Assembly (NCBI GenBank): GCA_964601085.1
Contig: CAZRLN010000009.1
Location: 9,960-73,959, forward strand
Direction: 5' to 3'
Length of the DNA stretch: 64,000 bases
DNA from: UBA1444 sp964601085
GTDB lineage: Bacteria; Bacillota; Negativicutes; UBA1444
Position numbers and translations under genes: made by a program. The notes under the pieces are model-generated. The model saw nothing but the letters and a program-made list of their open reading frames with translations. It was not told where the DNA came from and did no database searches. Shown one piece after another: positions 1-9,022 of this stretch (positions are counted from its first letter, which is position 1; the number at the start of each line of letters is the position of its first letter).

Positions 1-2
1 GA

Positions 3-2117
3 CATGCTTTTTGCCGCGAAATGGAAGAACTGCTGGAAAACCTGCAGAATGACGTGCCGAAGGCGTTCAGCAGCGATGATTACGAGCGGGAAAAAAACGG
101 CATCATGAAAGAGTTTCAGGCCAAACGAGGGGCGTTGCTCCAAGAGTTCGGCGAAAAGGCGGAAGCGTTGTCCGTGCTGCCGCAGTGGTCGCCGACAGGT
201 TTTATGGCGATGCCGTTGCTTGACGGAAATCCTGTTTCGCCGGAAGAATTTGAGAAGCTGGACAAAGAGAAAAAAGAAGAGATCGCCGCCCATATGCATG
301 CCGTTCATGAGCTGGCCATGGTGGTGGTTCGCCAGATTCAACATCTGGAACGGGAAGTGCGGGACAAACTGCGGGAAATGGATGGCAAGGTCGGTCTGTA
401 TGTTGTCGGTCAGCTGATCGATGATTTGCAGAAAAAATATGCGGACAATCCAGGTGTTAGCCAATACCTGGAAACTGTGAAGCAGAGTGTCGTCAAAAAC
501 ATCAATGACTTCAAACAAACTTCGTCCGGCGAAGAAGACGGGCCGATGAACCTGTTCCGGAAAACGTCCCAGGAAGCAATGCGCGAACGATACGGCGTCA
601 ATTTGCTGGTGGATAACCGCAATTGCGAGGGAGCGCCGGTGGTCGTCGAAATCAATCCCAACTACTATAACCTGTTCGGGCGGGTTGAATACGCCAGCCG
701 CATGGGGGTAGTCAGCACGGATTTTACGATGATCAAACCTGGTGCATTTCATTTGGCCAACGGCGGGTATTTGATTATGAACGCACTGGATGTCCTGACC
801 AATCCCGGCGTGTGGGACGGCATGAAACGAGTGCTGAAAACCAAAAAAATGGTGATTGAAAGTCTGGGCGAGCAATACGGCCTGATCGCCATGTCGTCCG
901 TAAAACCGCAGGCGATTCCCGTCGATGTGAAAGTGATCATGATGGGGAACTCCTATATTTACCATCTGCTGTACCAATATGACGGGGATTTCCGAAAATT
1001 GTTCAAAATCCATGCTGATTTTGATGTGCAGATGGAGAATACTCCGGCCAACATTGCCAAGATGGCGGCTTTCACCAGCACTACCGTCAAAAAAGAGAAG
1101 CTCAGGGAATTAACTCGGGCAGCGGTTGCCCGGGTAGTGGAACATTCCGTCCGGCTGAGCGGCAGCCAGACCAAGCTGACGACCCGGTTCAACGAGATTG
1201 TGGAAATTCTCTGCGAGGCCGATACATTAGCGGCATTGGACGGCGCGGCGATCATCGATGCCGAGCATGTTCGCCGGGCGATTGCCGGGAAACGTTACCG
1301 GGCCAACAAATATGAGGAACTGATCCACGACATGTTCCGGGAAGGAAAATACCTGATCGACACCGCCGGTGAAAAAATCGGCCAAGTGAACGGCCTGGCG
1401 GTAATGGGCGTGGGCGAATACGCCTTTGGCAAACCATCCCGCATTACCGCCAATACTTATTTGGGGCGGGCCGGGATTGTCAACGTGGAAAGAGAAACAA
1501 AGATGAGCGGCGCCAGTCACAGCAAGGGAGTACTGATTCTCAGCGCTTATCTGGGCAATCAATATGCCCAGAAGATTCCTCTGTCGGTCACCGCCAGCCT
1601 GACCTTTGAGCAAATGTACGATGAAGTGGACGGGGACAGCGCTTCTTCCACGGAATTGTACGCGATTTTGTCCAGCCTGTCGGAATTGCCGCTGCGTCAG
1701 GATATCGCCGTGACCGGCTCAGTCAACCAAAAAGGGGATATTCAGCCGATCGGCGGTGTGACCGAGAAGATCGAGGGCTTTTTCGAAGTGTGTAAAATCA
1801 AAGGGATTACCGGCCAACAGGGTGTCATGATTCCGCAGCAAAATGTGAAGGATCTGACTCTGAACGAGGAAGTAGCGGCCGCGGTGGGCGAGGGTCGGTT
1901 CCATATTTATCCCGTGGCTAGCGTCGATGAGGGAATTGAATTGTTGACCGGAACAACCGCCGGACAAAAAGATCGGCGCGGCGATTATCCGCGGGACTCC
2001 GTCCATGGTCGCGTCGTTGCCAAGCTGAAGTCTTATCACAAAGCCTATTCCGCCGACAGCAAAAAGGAAAAGAACACTGAAACGAATCATAAACCGGCCG
2101 CGATAAAAGACGAGTGA
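3..2117 (+). CDS. Lon-like ATP-dependent protease (AAA_32/LonB-like family), N-terminus outside window
   Basis: The frame is open to the left edge, so the gene is truncated here. Members of this family run to about 800 residues, so roughly 100 N-terminal residues should lie upstream, including the P-loop. What is visible is the coiled-coil insert, the rest of the AAA region (LANGGYLIMNALD and following) and a complete C-terminal Lon protease domain. The Ser-Lys catalytic dyad can be placed: Ser in DGDSASS (codon 1638-1640) and Lys in GGVTEK (codon 1767-1769). The 43-residue spacing equals that of E. coli Lon Ser679/Lys722. The role is cytosolic ATP-dependent protein turnover; substrates are unknown. 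It overlaps the next gene by four bases, which suggests co-transcription with the two-component system downstream. The family call is secure; the exact subfamily name is less so. Confidence 0.9.
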   Translation, partial: HAFCREMEELLENLQNDVPKAFSSDDYEREKNGIMKEFQAKRGALLQEFGEKAEALSVLPQWSPTGFMAMPLLDGNPVSPEEFEKLDKEKKEEIAAHMHAVHELAMVVVRQIQHLEREVRDKLREMDGKVGLYVVGQLIDDLQKKYADNPGVSQYLETVKQSVVKNINDFKQTSSGEEDGPMNLFRKTSQEAMRERYGVNLLVDNRNCEGAPVVVEINPNYYNLFGRVEYASRMGVVSTDFTMIKPGAFHLANGGYLIMNALDVLTNPGVWDGMKRVLKTKKMVIESLGEQYGLIAMSSVKPQAIPVDVKVIMMGNSYIYHLLYQYDGDFRKLFKIHADFDVQMENTPANIAKMAAFTSTTVKKEKLRELTRAAVARVVEHSVRLSGSQTKLTTRFNEIVEILCEADTLAALDGAAIIDAEHVRRAIAGKRYRANKYEELIHDMFREGKYLIDTAGEKIGQVNGLAVMGVGEYAFGKPSRITANTYLGRAGIVNVERETKMSGASHSKGVLILSAYLGNQYAQKIPLSVTASLTFEQMYDEVDGDSASSTELYAILSSLSELPLRQDIAVTGSVNQKGDIQPIGGVTEKIEGFFEVCKIKGITGQQGVMIPQQNVKDLTLNEEVAAAVGEGRFHIYPVASVDEGIELLTGTTAGQKDRRGDYPRDSVHGRVVAKLKSYHKAYSADSKKEKNTETNHKPAAIKDE

Positions 2118-4108
2118 AAAGAGAACCAAAGATGCGGTGGATTTTTTGCCGGCGATGCGGGGTATTTCTCGCCATCGTCCTAATGGGACTGTTGCTGTGG
2201 ATACGCCCCGGTTATGCGGAACCGGAATTCAAAAAGCTGATTATCGTGGCTGGTGATGAAAACTTTCCACCCTATGAATTTTTGGATGAACGCAATGGAC
2301 TGAAAGTATACCGGGGGTTTAACATTGATTTGATTCGGGCGGTGATGGACAAAACCGACCTGGATGTGCAGTTTGTTCCCATGCCCTGGGAAGAAGCCTT
2401 GCGAGCTTTGCAGGACGGACGGGTCGATGCGGTAAGCGGCATGAAGTACGATGCGGACCGGATCCAACGATTCGATTTCTCGGAAGAATATCTCATCAAT
2501 TCCCTGGCGATTTTCGTTCCCCGCGGAGTTTCCATTATCGTTGAACTGGAAGACTTGGAAAACAAAAGAGTTGCGGTGCAAAAAGACGACATTGCGTACC
2601 AAAAGCTAATCAACAAAGTGAGTAGGATCGCGGCGACGGTCAGCCAGGAAGAAGCCATGAAACTACTCGTTGACGGCAAAGTGGATGCCGTTGTCGGCAA
2701 CCGGATGGCGGGACAATACATTTTACAACGCCTTGGGGCCATGAATTCTATTCAGAGCGTCGGTGGCGTCATAAACCCGGAACGTTATGGCTTGGCTGTT
2801 CGACGCGGCAATCCCGAGCTCTTGCTGAAATTTAACGAAGGCTTGCGGAAAGTCAAAGCAGATGGTTCCTATGATCGAATCTATAATAAATGGTTCGGGG
2901 AGCCGGTCGATTATCCGGCATATTATTACAAAACATATCTTGAGTATTTGGCCTTCGGGTTGACCGTTATGGCGATTTTGATCGTTATTTTTTGGCGCGT
3001 CAATTATGTTCTGAAGCGGGAAGTGGCCAAACGAACCGAGGAAATCAGCCGGGTGAACGAGGAACTCGTCCGGAAAAACGCCTATATCAAAAACGTGAAT
3101 CGCTATCAATCCAGCGTACTGAATAGCGGCTATGGCGGAATTTTGACTTCCGACGCCGCCGGCGCCATTCGATTTGCCAACCGGTATGCCTGTGAGCACT
3201 TGGGGCTTCCGATGGACCCAGTCTCTTTGAATCTACGGGAGATTCCCGGTTGCGGCTGGATCCGGGATGCATTGGATGATGGCACGGCCGCAGGAGAGGT
3301 TCAGATTGACCAAAATTGGCTGGAGTATGCGATTCTTCGTCTGGGGGCCGACCACCAGACTGAAGAAATCATCATTCACTTTCGGGATATCACCGAAGAC
3401 AAATATTTGCGGGTTGAAATCGTAAAGAGCCAAAAGATGGAGGCCCTGGGGCAGCTGGTCGCTTCCATCGCCCATGAGATTCGGACTCCGCTGACTTCCA
3501 TCAAAGCGTTCACGGAACTTTTGCCCCATAAATATGACAATCCGGATTTTCGGGAGAAAATCAGCCGGTTTGTGCCGCAGGAAATCGAGCGTCTGAATCG
3601 AGTGGTCAATGATTTGCTGACCTATTCCAATCCGCCGGCGGTTCAAAAAGAAAAAATCTTGCTGAAGTCGCTGGTTGACGACGTGATGGTCTATTTTGTG
3701 GATGTCTTTTCCCGTCAGGACATCCAGGTCCGACGGGAATTGGACGAGCGCCTGTGGGTAGAGGTGGACAAGAATCAAATGAAACAAGTTTGGATCAATG
3801 TCTTGTTGAACGCCGTGCAGGCATTAAAGGATCAGGCGGAGCCGCGTTTAACAATAGCGTCGGAATTGGGGGCTGATGGGCAGGTGGTGCTGTCCGTGAG
3901 CGATAATGGCCCCGGCATTGCCCCCCCGGTTCAGGCCAAGGTGTTTGAGCCTTTCTTCACTACAAAGTCTGACGGGACCGGGTTGGGGCTGTTTGTGAGT
4001 TATCAGCTGGCGCGACGCAACGATGTGGAGATTCGTCTGAACAGCAGCCCAGGTTTTGGAACGGAAGTAAGGCTGATTTTTAGCCGGGATCAGGAAGGGG
4101 CCGCTTAG
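2114..4108 (+). CDS. Membrane sensor histidine kinase with extracytoplasmic amino-acid-binding-type domain
   Basis: 664 residues from a GTG start overlapping the lon stop; an ATG at 2132 is an alternative. Order: signal/anchor segment (about 10-33), a solute-binding protein family 3 domain (about 40-265, with GDENFPPYEF and later PERYGLAVRRGN), one transmembrane helix (about 276-296), a short coiled coil and PAS-like segment, HisKA with phospho-acceptor His454 in SIAHEIRTPL, and HATPase_c (N box VWINVLLNAVQAL, G boxes DNGPGIAP and GTGLGL). The family 3 domain commonly binds amino acids. Ligand binding outside the membrane would drive phosphorylation of the response regulator that starts one base after this stop. 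A glutamate/histidine-type ligand is an inference from the operon downstream. Confidence 0.92.
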   Translation: MKREPKMRWIFCRRCGVFLAIVLMGLLLWIRPGYAEPEFKKLIIVAGDENFPPYEFLDERNGLKVYRGFNIDLIRAVMDKTDLDVQFVPMPWEEALRALQDGRVDAVSGMKYDADRIQRFDFSEEYLINSLAIFVPRGVSIIVELEDLENKRVAVQKDDIAYQKLINKVSRIAATVSQEEAMKLLVDGKVDAVVGNRMAGQYILQRLGAMNSIQSVGGVINPERYGLAVRRGNPELLLKFNEGLRKVKADGSYDRIYNKWFGEPVDYPAYYYKTYLEYLAFGLTVMAILIVIFWRVNYVLKREVAKRTEEISRVNEELVRKNAYIKNVNRYQSSVLNSGYGGILTSDAAGAIRFANRYACEHLGLPMDPVSLNLREIPGCGWIRDALDDGTAAGEVQIDQNWLEYAILRLGADHQTEEIIIHFRDITEDKYLRVEIVKSQKMEALGQLVASIAHEIRTPLTSIKAFTELLPHKYDNPDFREKISRFVPQEIERLNRVVNDLLTYSNPPAVQKEKILLKSLVDDVMVYFVDVFSRQDIQVRRELDERLWVEVDKNQMKQVWINVLLNAVQALKDQAEPRLTIASELGADGQVVLSVSDNGPGIAPPVQAKVFEPFFTTKSDGTGLGLFVSYQLARRNDVEIRLNSSPGFGTEVRLIFSRDQEGAA

Positions 4109-4109
4109 T

Positions 4110-5465
4110 ATGTATCGACTGCTGATTATCGATGATGAACCCGCGATTTGCGCGTCTTTGTCGTTTGCGCTGGAAGATTCGTTTGTTGTTGCCGAGGCCC
4201 ATAGCGCGGCAGAGGGACTCCAGGTCATCGGTAGCCGGGAATTTGATGTCGTTCTGCTCGATCTCAAGCTGGGACTTGACGATGGGGTCGACGTATTGAA
4301 GCAAATCAAGGCTGAAAAACCGCGTATGGTGGTCATCATGATGACCGCCTTCGGTAGCATCCACTCCTCGGTGGCGGCCATGAAGGCCGGGGCTTTTTAT
4401 TACCTGACCAAACCGATCAATATGGATGAACTGCGGATGCTGCTGGGCAAAGCAACGGGATATCTCGATCTGGAATCGAAAGTCCAATATCTGAACAACA
4501 AACTTACGGAAGTTTACGAAGTCGGCGGTATTATCGGCCAATCCACCGCTATGCAACAGGTGGTGGCCCAAATCGAAAAACTGCGCAACGTGGATGCCAA
4601 TGTCCTGATTACCGGCGAAAGCGGGACTGGCAAGGAACTGGTCGCCAAAGCCCTGCATTTCGGCGGTGCCCGGAAAAATGAAGCGTTTGAGGCGATCAAC
4701 TGCGCCGCCATTCCGTTGGAACTGCTGGAGAGCGAACTCTTCGGCCACGAAAAGGGAGCCTTCAGCGGCGCGATCCAGCGCCGTAAGGGATTGTTCGAAT
4801 TGGCGGATGGCGGGACGATTTTTCTGGATGAAATTGGCGAGATGGACCTGAAGCTGCAGGCCAAGTTGCTTCGCGTGGTGCAGGACAAGGAAATTCTGCC
4901 GGTGGGCTCGGAACAGAGAAAAAAAGTGGATGTCCGCATCCTTGCCGCCACAAATCGTGATCCGCGTCAGTTGCTGCGGGAAGGAAAGTTCCGGGAAGAT
5001 CTGTTCTTTCGGCTCAATGTTGTGAATATCCATTTGCCGGCCCTCCGGGAACGGCCGGACGACATTCCACCGCTTGTGCAGTTCTTTTTCACAAAATATA
5101 GCCGTAAAATGGGGCGTACGGTCCCGAAACTCGAGGACGCCGCGCTGGCGGCGCTGACCCGTCATCCCTACCAGGGCAATGTGCGGGAGCTGGAAAATAT
5201 CATTGAAAAAACTATGGTTTTTTTGTCCGGGGATGCGGTCCGGTTGGACGATCTGCCGCTGGAAGTCCGGCAGAGGTCTTTTTCGGACAAAGCCACGCCG
5301 ACCGGGGAGTTGATCCCGGTCCGAATCGGTCAGGATATGGACACCATCCAGAAGAATGTGATTCTGGCCACTTTGAACCATTTTCAGGGAAACAAACAGA
5401 AAACCGCCGAGATGCTGAAAATCAGCGAACGGAAGTTGTGGTACAAGTTAAAGGAATATGAGTGA
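4110..5465 (+). CDS. NtrC-family sigma-54-dependent response regulator
   Basis: 451 residues. The receiver domain (1-120) has D8/D9 and phospho-acceptor D51 in VVLLDLKLG. The AAA+ sigma-54 interaction domain (about 140-365) has Walker A GESGTGKE, the GAFSGA loop that contacts sigma-54, and a Walker B region GGTIFLDEIGE. A C-terminal Fis-type helix-turn-helix ends the protein (NHFQGNKQKTAEMLKISERKLWYKL). It lies one base after the histidine kinase, so it is its cognate partner. The gene ends in a clear terminator, and a sigma-54 promoter follows about 140 bases later. The straightforward reading is that it activates the PAS-gltS-ftcD-fchA operon from enhancer sites nearby. Confidence 0.95.
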   Translation: MYRLLIIDDEPAICASLSFALEDSFVVAEAHSAAEGLQVIGSREFDVVLLDLKLGLDDGVDVLKQIKAEKPRMVVIMMTAFGSIHSSVAAMKAGAFYYLTKPINMDELRMLLGKATGYLDLESKVQYLNNKLTEVYEVGGIIGQSTAMQQVVAQIEKLRNVDANVLITGESGTGKELVAKALHFGGARKNEAFEAINCAAIPLELLESELFGHEKGAFSGAIQRRKGLFELADGGTIFLDEIGEMDLKLQAKLLRVVQDKEILPVGSEQRKKVDVRILAATNRDPRQLLREGKFREDLFFRLNVVNIHLPALRERPDDIPPLVQFFFTKYSRKMGRTVPKLEDAALAALTRHPYQGNVRELENIIEKTMVFLSGDAVRLDDLPLEVRQRSFSDKATPTGELIPVRIGQDMDTIQKNVILATLNHFQGNKQKTAEMLKISERKLWYKLKEYE

Positions 5466-5473
5466 GTATCACG

Positions 5474-5495
5474 GCAGCCGCAAGGCTGCTTTTTT
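5474..5495 (+). terminator. Rho-independent terminator of the two-component operon
   Basis: Perfect 6-bp stem GCAGCC/GGCTGC with a GCAA loop followed directly by six T. It starts nine bases after the response-regulator stop, so it separates the regulators from the operon they appear to control. Confidence 0.92.
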
Positions 5496-5604
5496 GTTGC
5501 AAAAATTGCACTGGCTGCAAATTTTGCAGAGTATTCGGATGCGTAATTCGGCTTCGAAAAACGAATACTGCAATAAAATCAAGGGGTTGGGTAGTGACGA
5601 CAAG

Positions 5605-5621
5605 TTGGCATGAAAGTTGCA
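5605..5621 (+). promoter_or_regulatory. Sigma-54 (-24/-12) promoter
   Basis: TTGGCATGAAAGTTGCA matches the YTGGCACGNNNNTTGCW consensus at every conserved position except the C after GGCA, which is T. GG (5607-5608) and GC (5619-5620) are exactly 12 bases apart, as sigma-54 requires. Transcription should start near 5632, about 37 bases before the ATG of the PAS gene. It sits between a terminator and the operon, and immediately downstream of a sigma-54 activator gene. Confidence 0.88.
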
Positions 5622-5668
5622 ATACAATTCAATATGGAACAATACTGCGAAAAGAGGTGGGTGATAGA

Positions 5669-6022
5669 ATGATGGCGCCAATTGAGTGGAGCGACGAATA
5701 CCCAGGGGCTATTACAGTTTGTGATGCCCAAGGAATCATCCTGTACATGAATCGCAAGGCGGTAAAAGTTTTAGTGGGTGAGGGGCCGAGTGTCATCGGA
5801 AAAAATGTTCTGGATTGCCATCCGGAGCCGGCCAGAAGCAAGTTGGCCGAAATGTTGAAAAATCAGAATTCCAACAGCTATACGATCGAGAAGAACGGCA
5901 TCAAGAAATTAATTCATCAGTCGCCATGGTATCAAAACGGCCGGTATATGGGTTTCGTAGAACTGTCCATAGAAATTCCGCTTCAGATGGCGCATTTTGT
6001 GCGGAAGCCGAAACAGACTTGA
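5669..6022 (+). CDS. Small stand-alone PAS-domain protein
   Basis: 117 residues, started at ATG 5669 (a second ATG follows directly) behind GAGGTGG. The same frame runs further upstream, but that stretch crosses the terminator and sigma-54 promoter and is not coding. The sequence is a single PAS-like fold: PGAITVCDAQGIILYMNRKA, then GKNVLDCHPEPARSKL and a closing strand segment with GFVELSIE. There is no kinase, cyclase or DNA-binding output domain, so it may be a ligand or redox sensor that acts on a partner. It is the first gene of the sigma-54-driven operon, 73 bases before gltS. Its ligand is unknown. The DCHP motif recalls PAS modules in DUF438-type proteins. Confidence 0.75.
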   Translation: MMAPIEWSDEYPGAITVCDAQGIILYMNRKAVKVLVGEGPSVIGKNVLDCHPEPARSKLAEMLKNQNSNSYTIEKNGIKKLIHQSPWYQNGRYMGFVELSIEIPLQMAHFVRKPKQT

Positions 6023-6095
6023 TAGCGCCGCTAATTTCATCGGGAGACTTGCAGGAGATTTGCGAATTCATAAAATTTAATGGCGGAGGTGTAAT

Positions 6096-7334
6096 ATGGG
6101 ATTAGAGTTTGTAAAGAATGTCTGGGTGCTGAAACTGGACATGGTGGGAACGACCGCTTTGGCAGCCATGTTACTGATGTTGGGCTATCAGTTGCGCAAG
6201 AAAGTGGACTTCTTTGAACGCTTTTGCATTCCGGCGCCAGTCATCGGCGGCTTCGCATTTTCCTTACTGGCGCTGTTTTGCAAGCAACTGGGTTTGATCA
6301 ATTTTAACTTTACGACGACCCTGCAATCTCCTTTTATGATCGCGTTTTTCACCACTGTTGGGATCGGCGGCAGTCTGGCCCTTATGAAAAAAGGCGGCAA
6401 AGGGCTGATCATATATTTGGTTTCCTGCTGGTTTGTTGCAGTATTCCAAAATGCATTCGGATCAACGTTGGCCGGATTGCTTGGCATACACCCCGTTCTT
6501 GGCGTTATGGCCGGGGCAGTTTCGCTGGAAGGCGGGCATGGTGCGGCGGCGGCGTTTGGGCCGACTGCCGAACAACTTGGGGTAAAGGGCGCCACGGCGG
6601 TGGCAATTGCGTCCGCGACGTATGGGTTGATCGCCGGCGGTTTGATCGGTGGACCGATTGCCAAATGGTTGATCGGCAAGTATAACGTAGCCATTAAAAC
6701 TGGCGAAGGAACTTATGAAAGCTTTAATGCGGCGATTGGCATGGACAAGGATGCAGAAAACGTGACCAGCCGCAACATTTTGACGATGATGACGCTTGTG
6801 TTGGTGATTATGACAATTGGAGCCTTGGGTTCAGCAAAACTTAAGGCTGCGACAGGATTTGACCTGCCGGGATATGTCGGCGCCATGTTTGTGGCGATCG
6901 TATTTCGCAATATTAATGATTCCGCCCCGTTCATCAAAATCAATCTGAAAGCCGTTGATATTATTGCCGACGTGTCCATCGGCATTTTCCTGACAATGGC
7001 GATGATGACGTTGCGGATCTGGGAACTGTATGACCTGGCGTTGCCACTGATCATCATTTTGGTTCTGCAGACGATCTGTTTGGCTCTGTTTGCGATTTTT
7101 GTCCTGTTCCGGGCTCTAGGCAAAGATTATGATGCGGTAGTGATCGTGGCCGGTTTGATGGGGCATGGCTTGGGTGCAACTCCAAATGCTGTCGCCAATA
7201 TGGGGGCTGTCTGTGAACGGTACGGAGTGATGTCGCATAAGGCGTTTCTTATCGTTCCTTTGTGCGGCGCCGTGTTGATCGATTTGGTGGGGATCCCCAA
7301 TATTGTATGGTTCATCAATTATCTAGCAAAATAG
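6096..7334 (+). CDS. gltS: Sodium/glutamate symporter GltS
   Basis: 412 residues, close to the roughly 400 of E. coli GltS, behind GGAGGTG. It is strongly hydrophobic, with about ten membrane segments in two repeated halves. Family signatures include GGHGAAAAFG, conserved re-entrant-loop glycines (VGIGGSLALMKKGGK), and GHGLGATPNAVANM in the second half. It would import glutamate with sodium across the cytoplasmic membrane. Its place before ftcD and fchA suggests the operon handles glutamate or a glutamate derivative. Formiminoglutamate as a substrate is possible but only inferred. Confidence 0.92.
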   Translation: MGLEFVKNVWVLKLDMVGTTALAAMLLMLGYQLRKKVDFFERFCIPAPVIGGFAFSLLALFCKQLGLINFNFTTTLQSPFMIAFFTTVGIGGSLALMKKGGKGLIIYLVSCWFVAVFQNAFGSTLAGLLGIHPVLGVMAGAVSLEGGHGAAAAFGPTAEQLGVKGATAVAIASATYGLIAGGLIGGPIAKWLIGKYNVAIKTGEGTYESFNAAIGMDKDAENVTSRNILTMMTLVLVIMTIGALGSAKLKAATGFDLPGYVGAMFVAIVFRNINDSAPFIKINLKAVDIIADVSIGIFLTMAMMTLRIWELYDLALPLIIILVLQTICLALFAIFVLFRALGKDYDAVVIVAGLMGHGLGATPNAVANMGAVCERYGVMSHKAFLIVPLCGAVLIDLVGIPNIVWFINYLAK

Positions 7335-7350
7335 AACGGAGGAAAAGAAT

Positions 7351-8250
7351 ATGCCGAAATTAGTCGAATGTGTACCGAACTTTAGCGAAGGCCGTCGGCC
7401 GGAAGTCATTGAAGCGATCACCGACGAGGTCCGTAAAGTATCCGGAGTCAAACTGCTCGATGTGAAGCCGGACGCCAGCCACAACCGGGTGGTGGTGACC
7501 TTTGTCGGTGAGCCGCAAGCCGTGAAATTGGCCGCGTTCAACAGCTGTAAAAAGGCCGCCGAGCTGATCGACATGGAAAAACATCATGGCGAGCATCCGC
7601 GAATCGGTGCAACTGACGTTATTCCGTTCATTCCGGTCAAAGACGTCACGATGGAAGAGTGCGTAACGTTGGCCAATGAACTGGCTGCGGAGGTTGCTGG
7701 AAAGTTGGAAATCCCGGTTTATCTCTATGAGGAAGCCGCCAAGATTTCCACTCGCCGGGCTCTGCCGGACATTCGCAAGGGGCAGTACGAAGGGTTGAAA
7801 GAAGAAATTGCCAAACCGGAGCGAAAGCCGGATTACGGGCCGGCCCGTATGCACCCGAGCGCCGGCGCAACTGTGGTGGGAGCGCGCCAGTTCCTGGTCG
7901 CCTACAACATCAACTTGGACACCGACGATGTGAGCATCGCCAAAAAAATCGCCAATAGCATTCGGGAAGCAAAAGGCGGCTTCAAGTACGTGCGGGCGAT
8001 GGGAATCAGTGTCAATGTGCGGGGCCGCGATGTCGCCCAAGTCACCATCAATATGGTGAACTATCAGGGGACCCCCCTGTTCCGCGTGTTTGAAACAGTC
8101 AAGAACGAAGCGGCCCGGTATGGCGTGAATGTCATCGGCAGCGAGATTATCGGCCTTACGCCATTACAGGCGCTACTGGACGTCGCCGAATATTATCTGC
8201 GTCTCGATGGATTCGAGCGGTCGCAGGTTTTTGAAGAAACCTTATCCTAA
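7351..8250 (+). CDS. ftcD: Glutamate formimidoyltransferase
   Basis: 299 residues starting 16 bases after gltS, with ACGGAGG as ribosome site. It matches the formiminotransferase domain from end to end: KLVECVPNFSEGRR at the N-terminus, MEKHHGEHPRIGATDVIPFIP, and FLVAYNINL. It moves the formimino group of N-formiminoglutamate to tetrahydrofolate, releasing glutamate, which is the last step of histidine breakdown. Unlike the mammalian enzyme it has no fused cyclodeaminase; that function is the next gene. The histidine pathway is partly represented elsewhere in the window (hutU at 40.5-42.5 kb, hutP at 58.7 kb). Confidence 0.95.
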   Translation: MPKLVECVPNFSEGRRPEVIEAITDEVRKVSGVKLLDVKPDASHNRVVVTFVGEPQAVKLAAFNSCKKAAELIDMEKHHGEHPRIGATDVIPFIPVKDVTMEECVTLANELAAEVAGKLEIPVYLYEEAAKISTRRALPDIRKGQYEGLKEEIAKPERKPDYGPARMHPSAGATVVGARQFLVAYNINLDTDDVSIAKKIANSIREAKGGFKYVRAMGISVNVRGRDVAQVTINMVNYQGTPLFRVFETVKNEAARYGVNVIGSEIIGLTPLQALLDVAEYYLRLDGFERSQVFEETLS

Positions 8251-8275
8251 ATTAGTCGGAAGCGGGGGAAACAGC

Positions 8276-8902
8276 ATGAACCTTGTAGACTATAAAGTGA
8301 CGGAATTTATGCAGTTGTTGGCGTCGGAGGCGCCGGCGCCCGGCGGCGGCTCCGCGGCTGCGTTGGCCGGTGCAACGGGAGCATCCTTGGCGGCCATGGT
8401 TGCCGCATTGACACTGGGCAAAGAAAAATACCGCGAATACGAAGTCCAGACGGTCACTTTGCAACACAATGGGAATAAACTGCAGACGCGTTTTCTGGAA
8501 TTGATCGATGCGGATACGGCGGCATTTAATGAGGTATCCGCCGCCTACAAATTACCGAAGCAAACGGCGGAAGAAAAGGCAATACGTCAAGAAGCCATCG
8601 AATCAGCACTGAAAAACGCGACCCAAACGCCCTTTGCCATGATGGAGTCAGCCTTGGAATGCCTGAGGGTTGTAGCAACGGCGGTGGGGAAAACCAATGC
8701 TTCGGCGGCAAGCGATCTCGGCGTGGCGGCTTATTCGTTGCGGGCTGCGACCGAAGGCGCCTGGCTGAATGTGCTGATCAATCTCGGCGGGATCAAGGAT
8801 GAAGCTTTTGTTACCCAATATAAGAAGGAGGGCGACAAACTTCTGACTGAAGTCAACGCCCTGGCGGAAACCATCAGCCGGCAGATTCTGGCCGCGTTGT
8901 AA
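8276..8902 (+). CDS. fchA: Formimidoyltetrahydrofolate cyclodeaminase
   Basis: 208 residues starting at ATG 8276 behind GCGGGGG. A longer in-frame extension overlaps ftcD and has no ribosome site, so it was not used. The motif SEAPAPGGGSAAALAGATGA at residues 17-36 is diagnostic of the cyclodeaminase family, and the protein is largely helical. It converts 5-formimino-THF to 5,10-methenyl-THF plus ammonia and so completes the FtcD reaction. It feeds one-carbon units to folate metabolism and is co-transcribed with ftcD. No clear terminator was found after it. Confidence 0.94.
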   Translation: MNLVDYKVTEFMQLLASEAPAPGGGSAAALAGATGASLAAMVAALTLGKEKYREYEVQTVTLQHNGNKLQTRFLELIDADTAAFNEVSAAYKLPKQTAEEKAIRQEAIESALKNATQTPFAMMESALECLRVVATAVGKTNASAASDLGVAAYSLRAATEGAWLNVLINLGGIKDEAFVTQYKKEGDKLLTEVNALAETISRQILAAL

Positions 8903-8972
8903 AGAACCGCATCTTCCCGGGGATAATTCTTCCTTTCGTTTGATTTGCTTTGCCTGTCATGAGAAAAGGATA

Positions 8973-8981
8973 TGGTATAAT
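8973..8981 (+). promoter_or_regulatory. Extended -10 promoter of uspA
   Basis: TGGTATAAT is a perfect extended -10 element (TGn plus TATAAT). No good -35 is visible at 16-18 bases. Start of transcription is expected near 8988, about 35 bases before the gene. Confidence 0.65.
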
Positions 8982-9022
8982 AAAGGCGGATCTAGCGAAA
9001 TCAATAGGGGAGGTGCATCAAT

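Noticed and set aside
4080..5381. Long open frame (433 codons) on the minus strand opposite the response regulator
   Set aside because: It is a mirror of the GC-biased codon pattern of a well-supported sigma-54 activator. The protein has no recognisable domain and there is no ribosome site.
5462..5668. N-terminal extension of the PAS gene
   Set aside because: It would cross the terminator and the sigma-54 promoter, and the ribosome site lies at 5654-5660, before ATG 5669.
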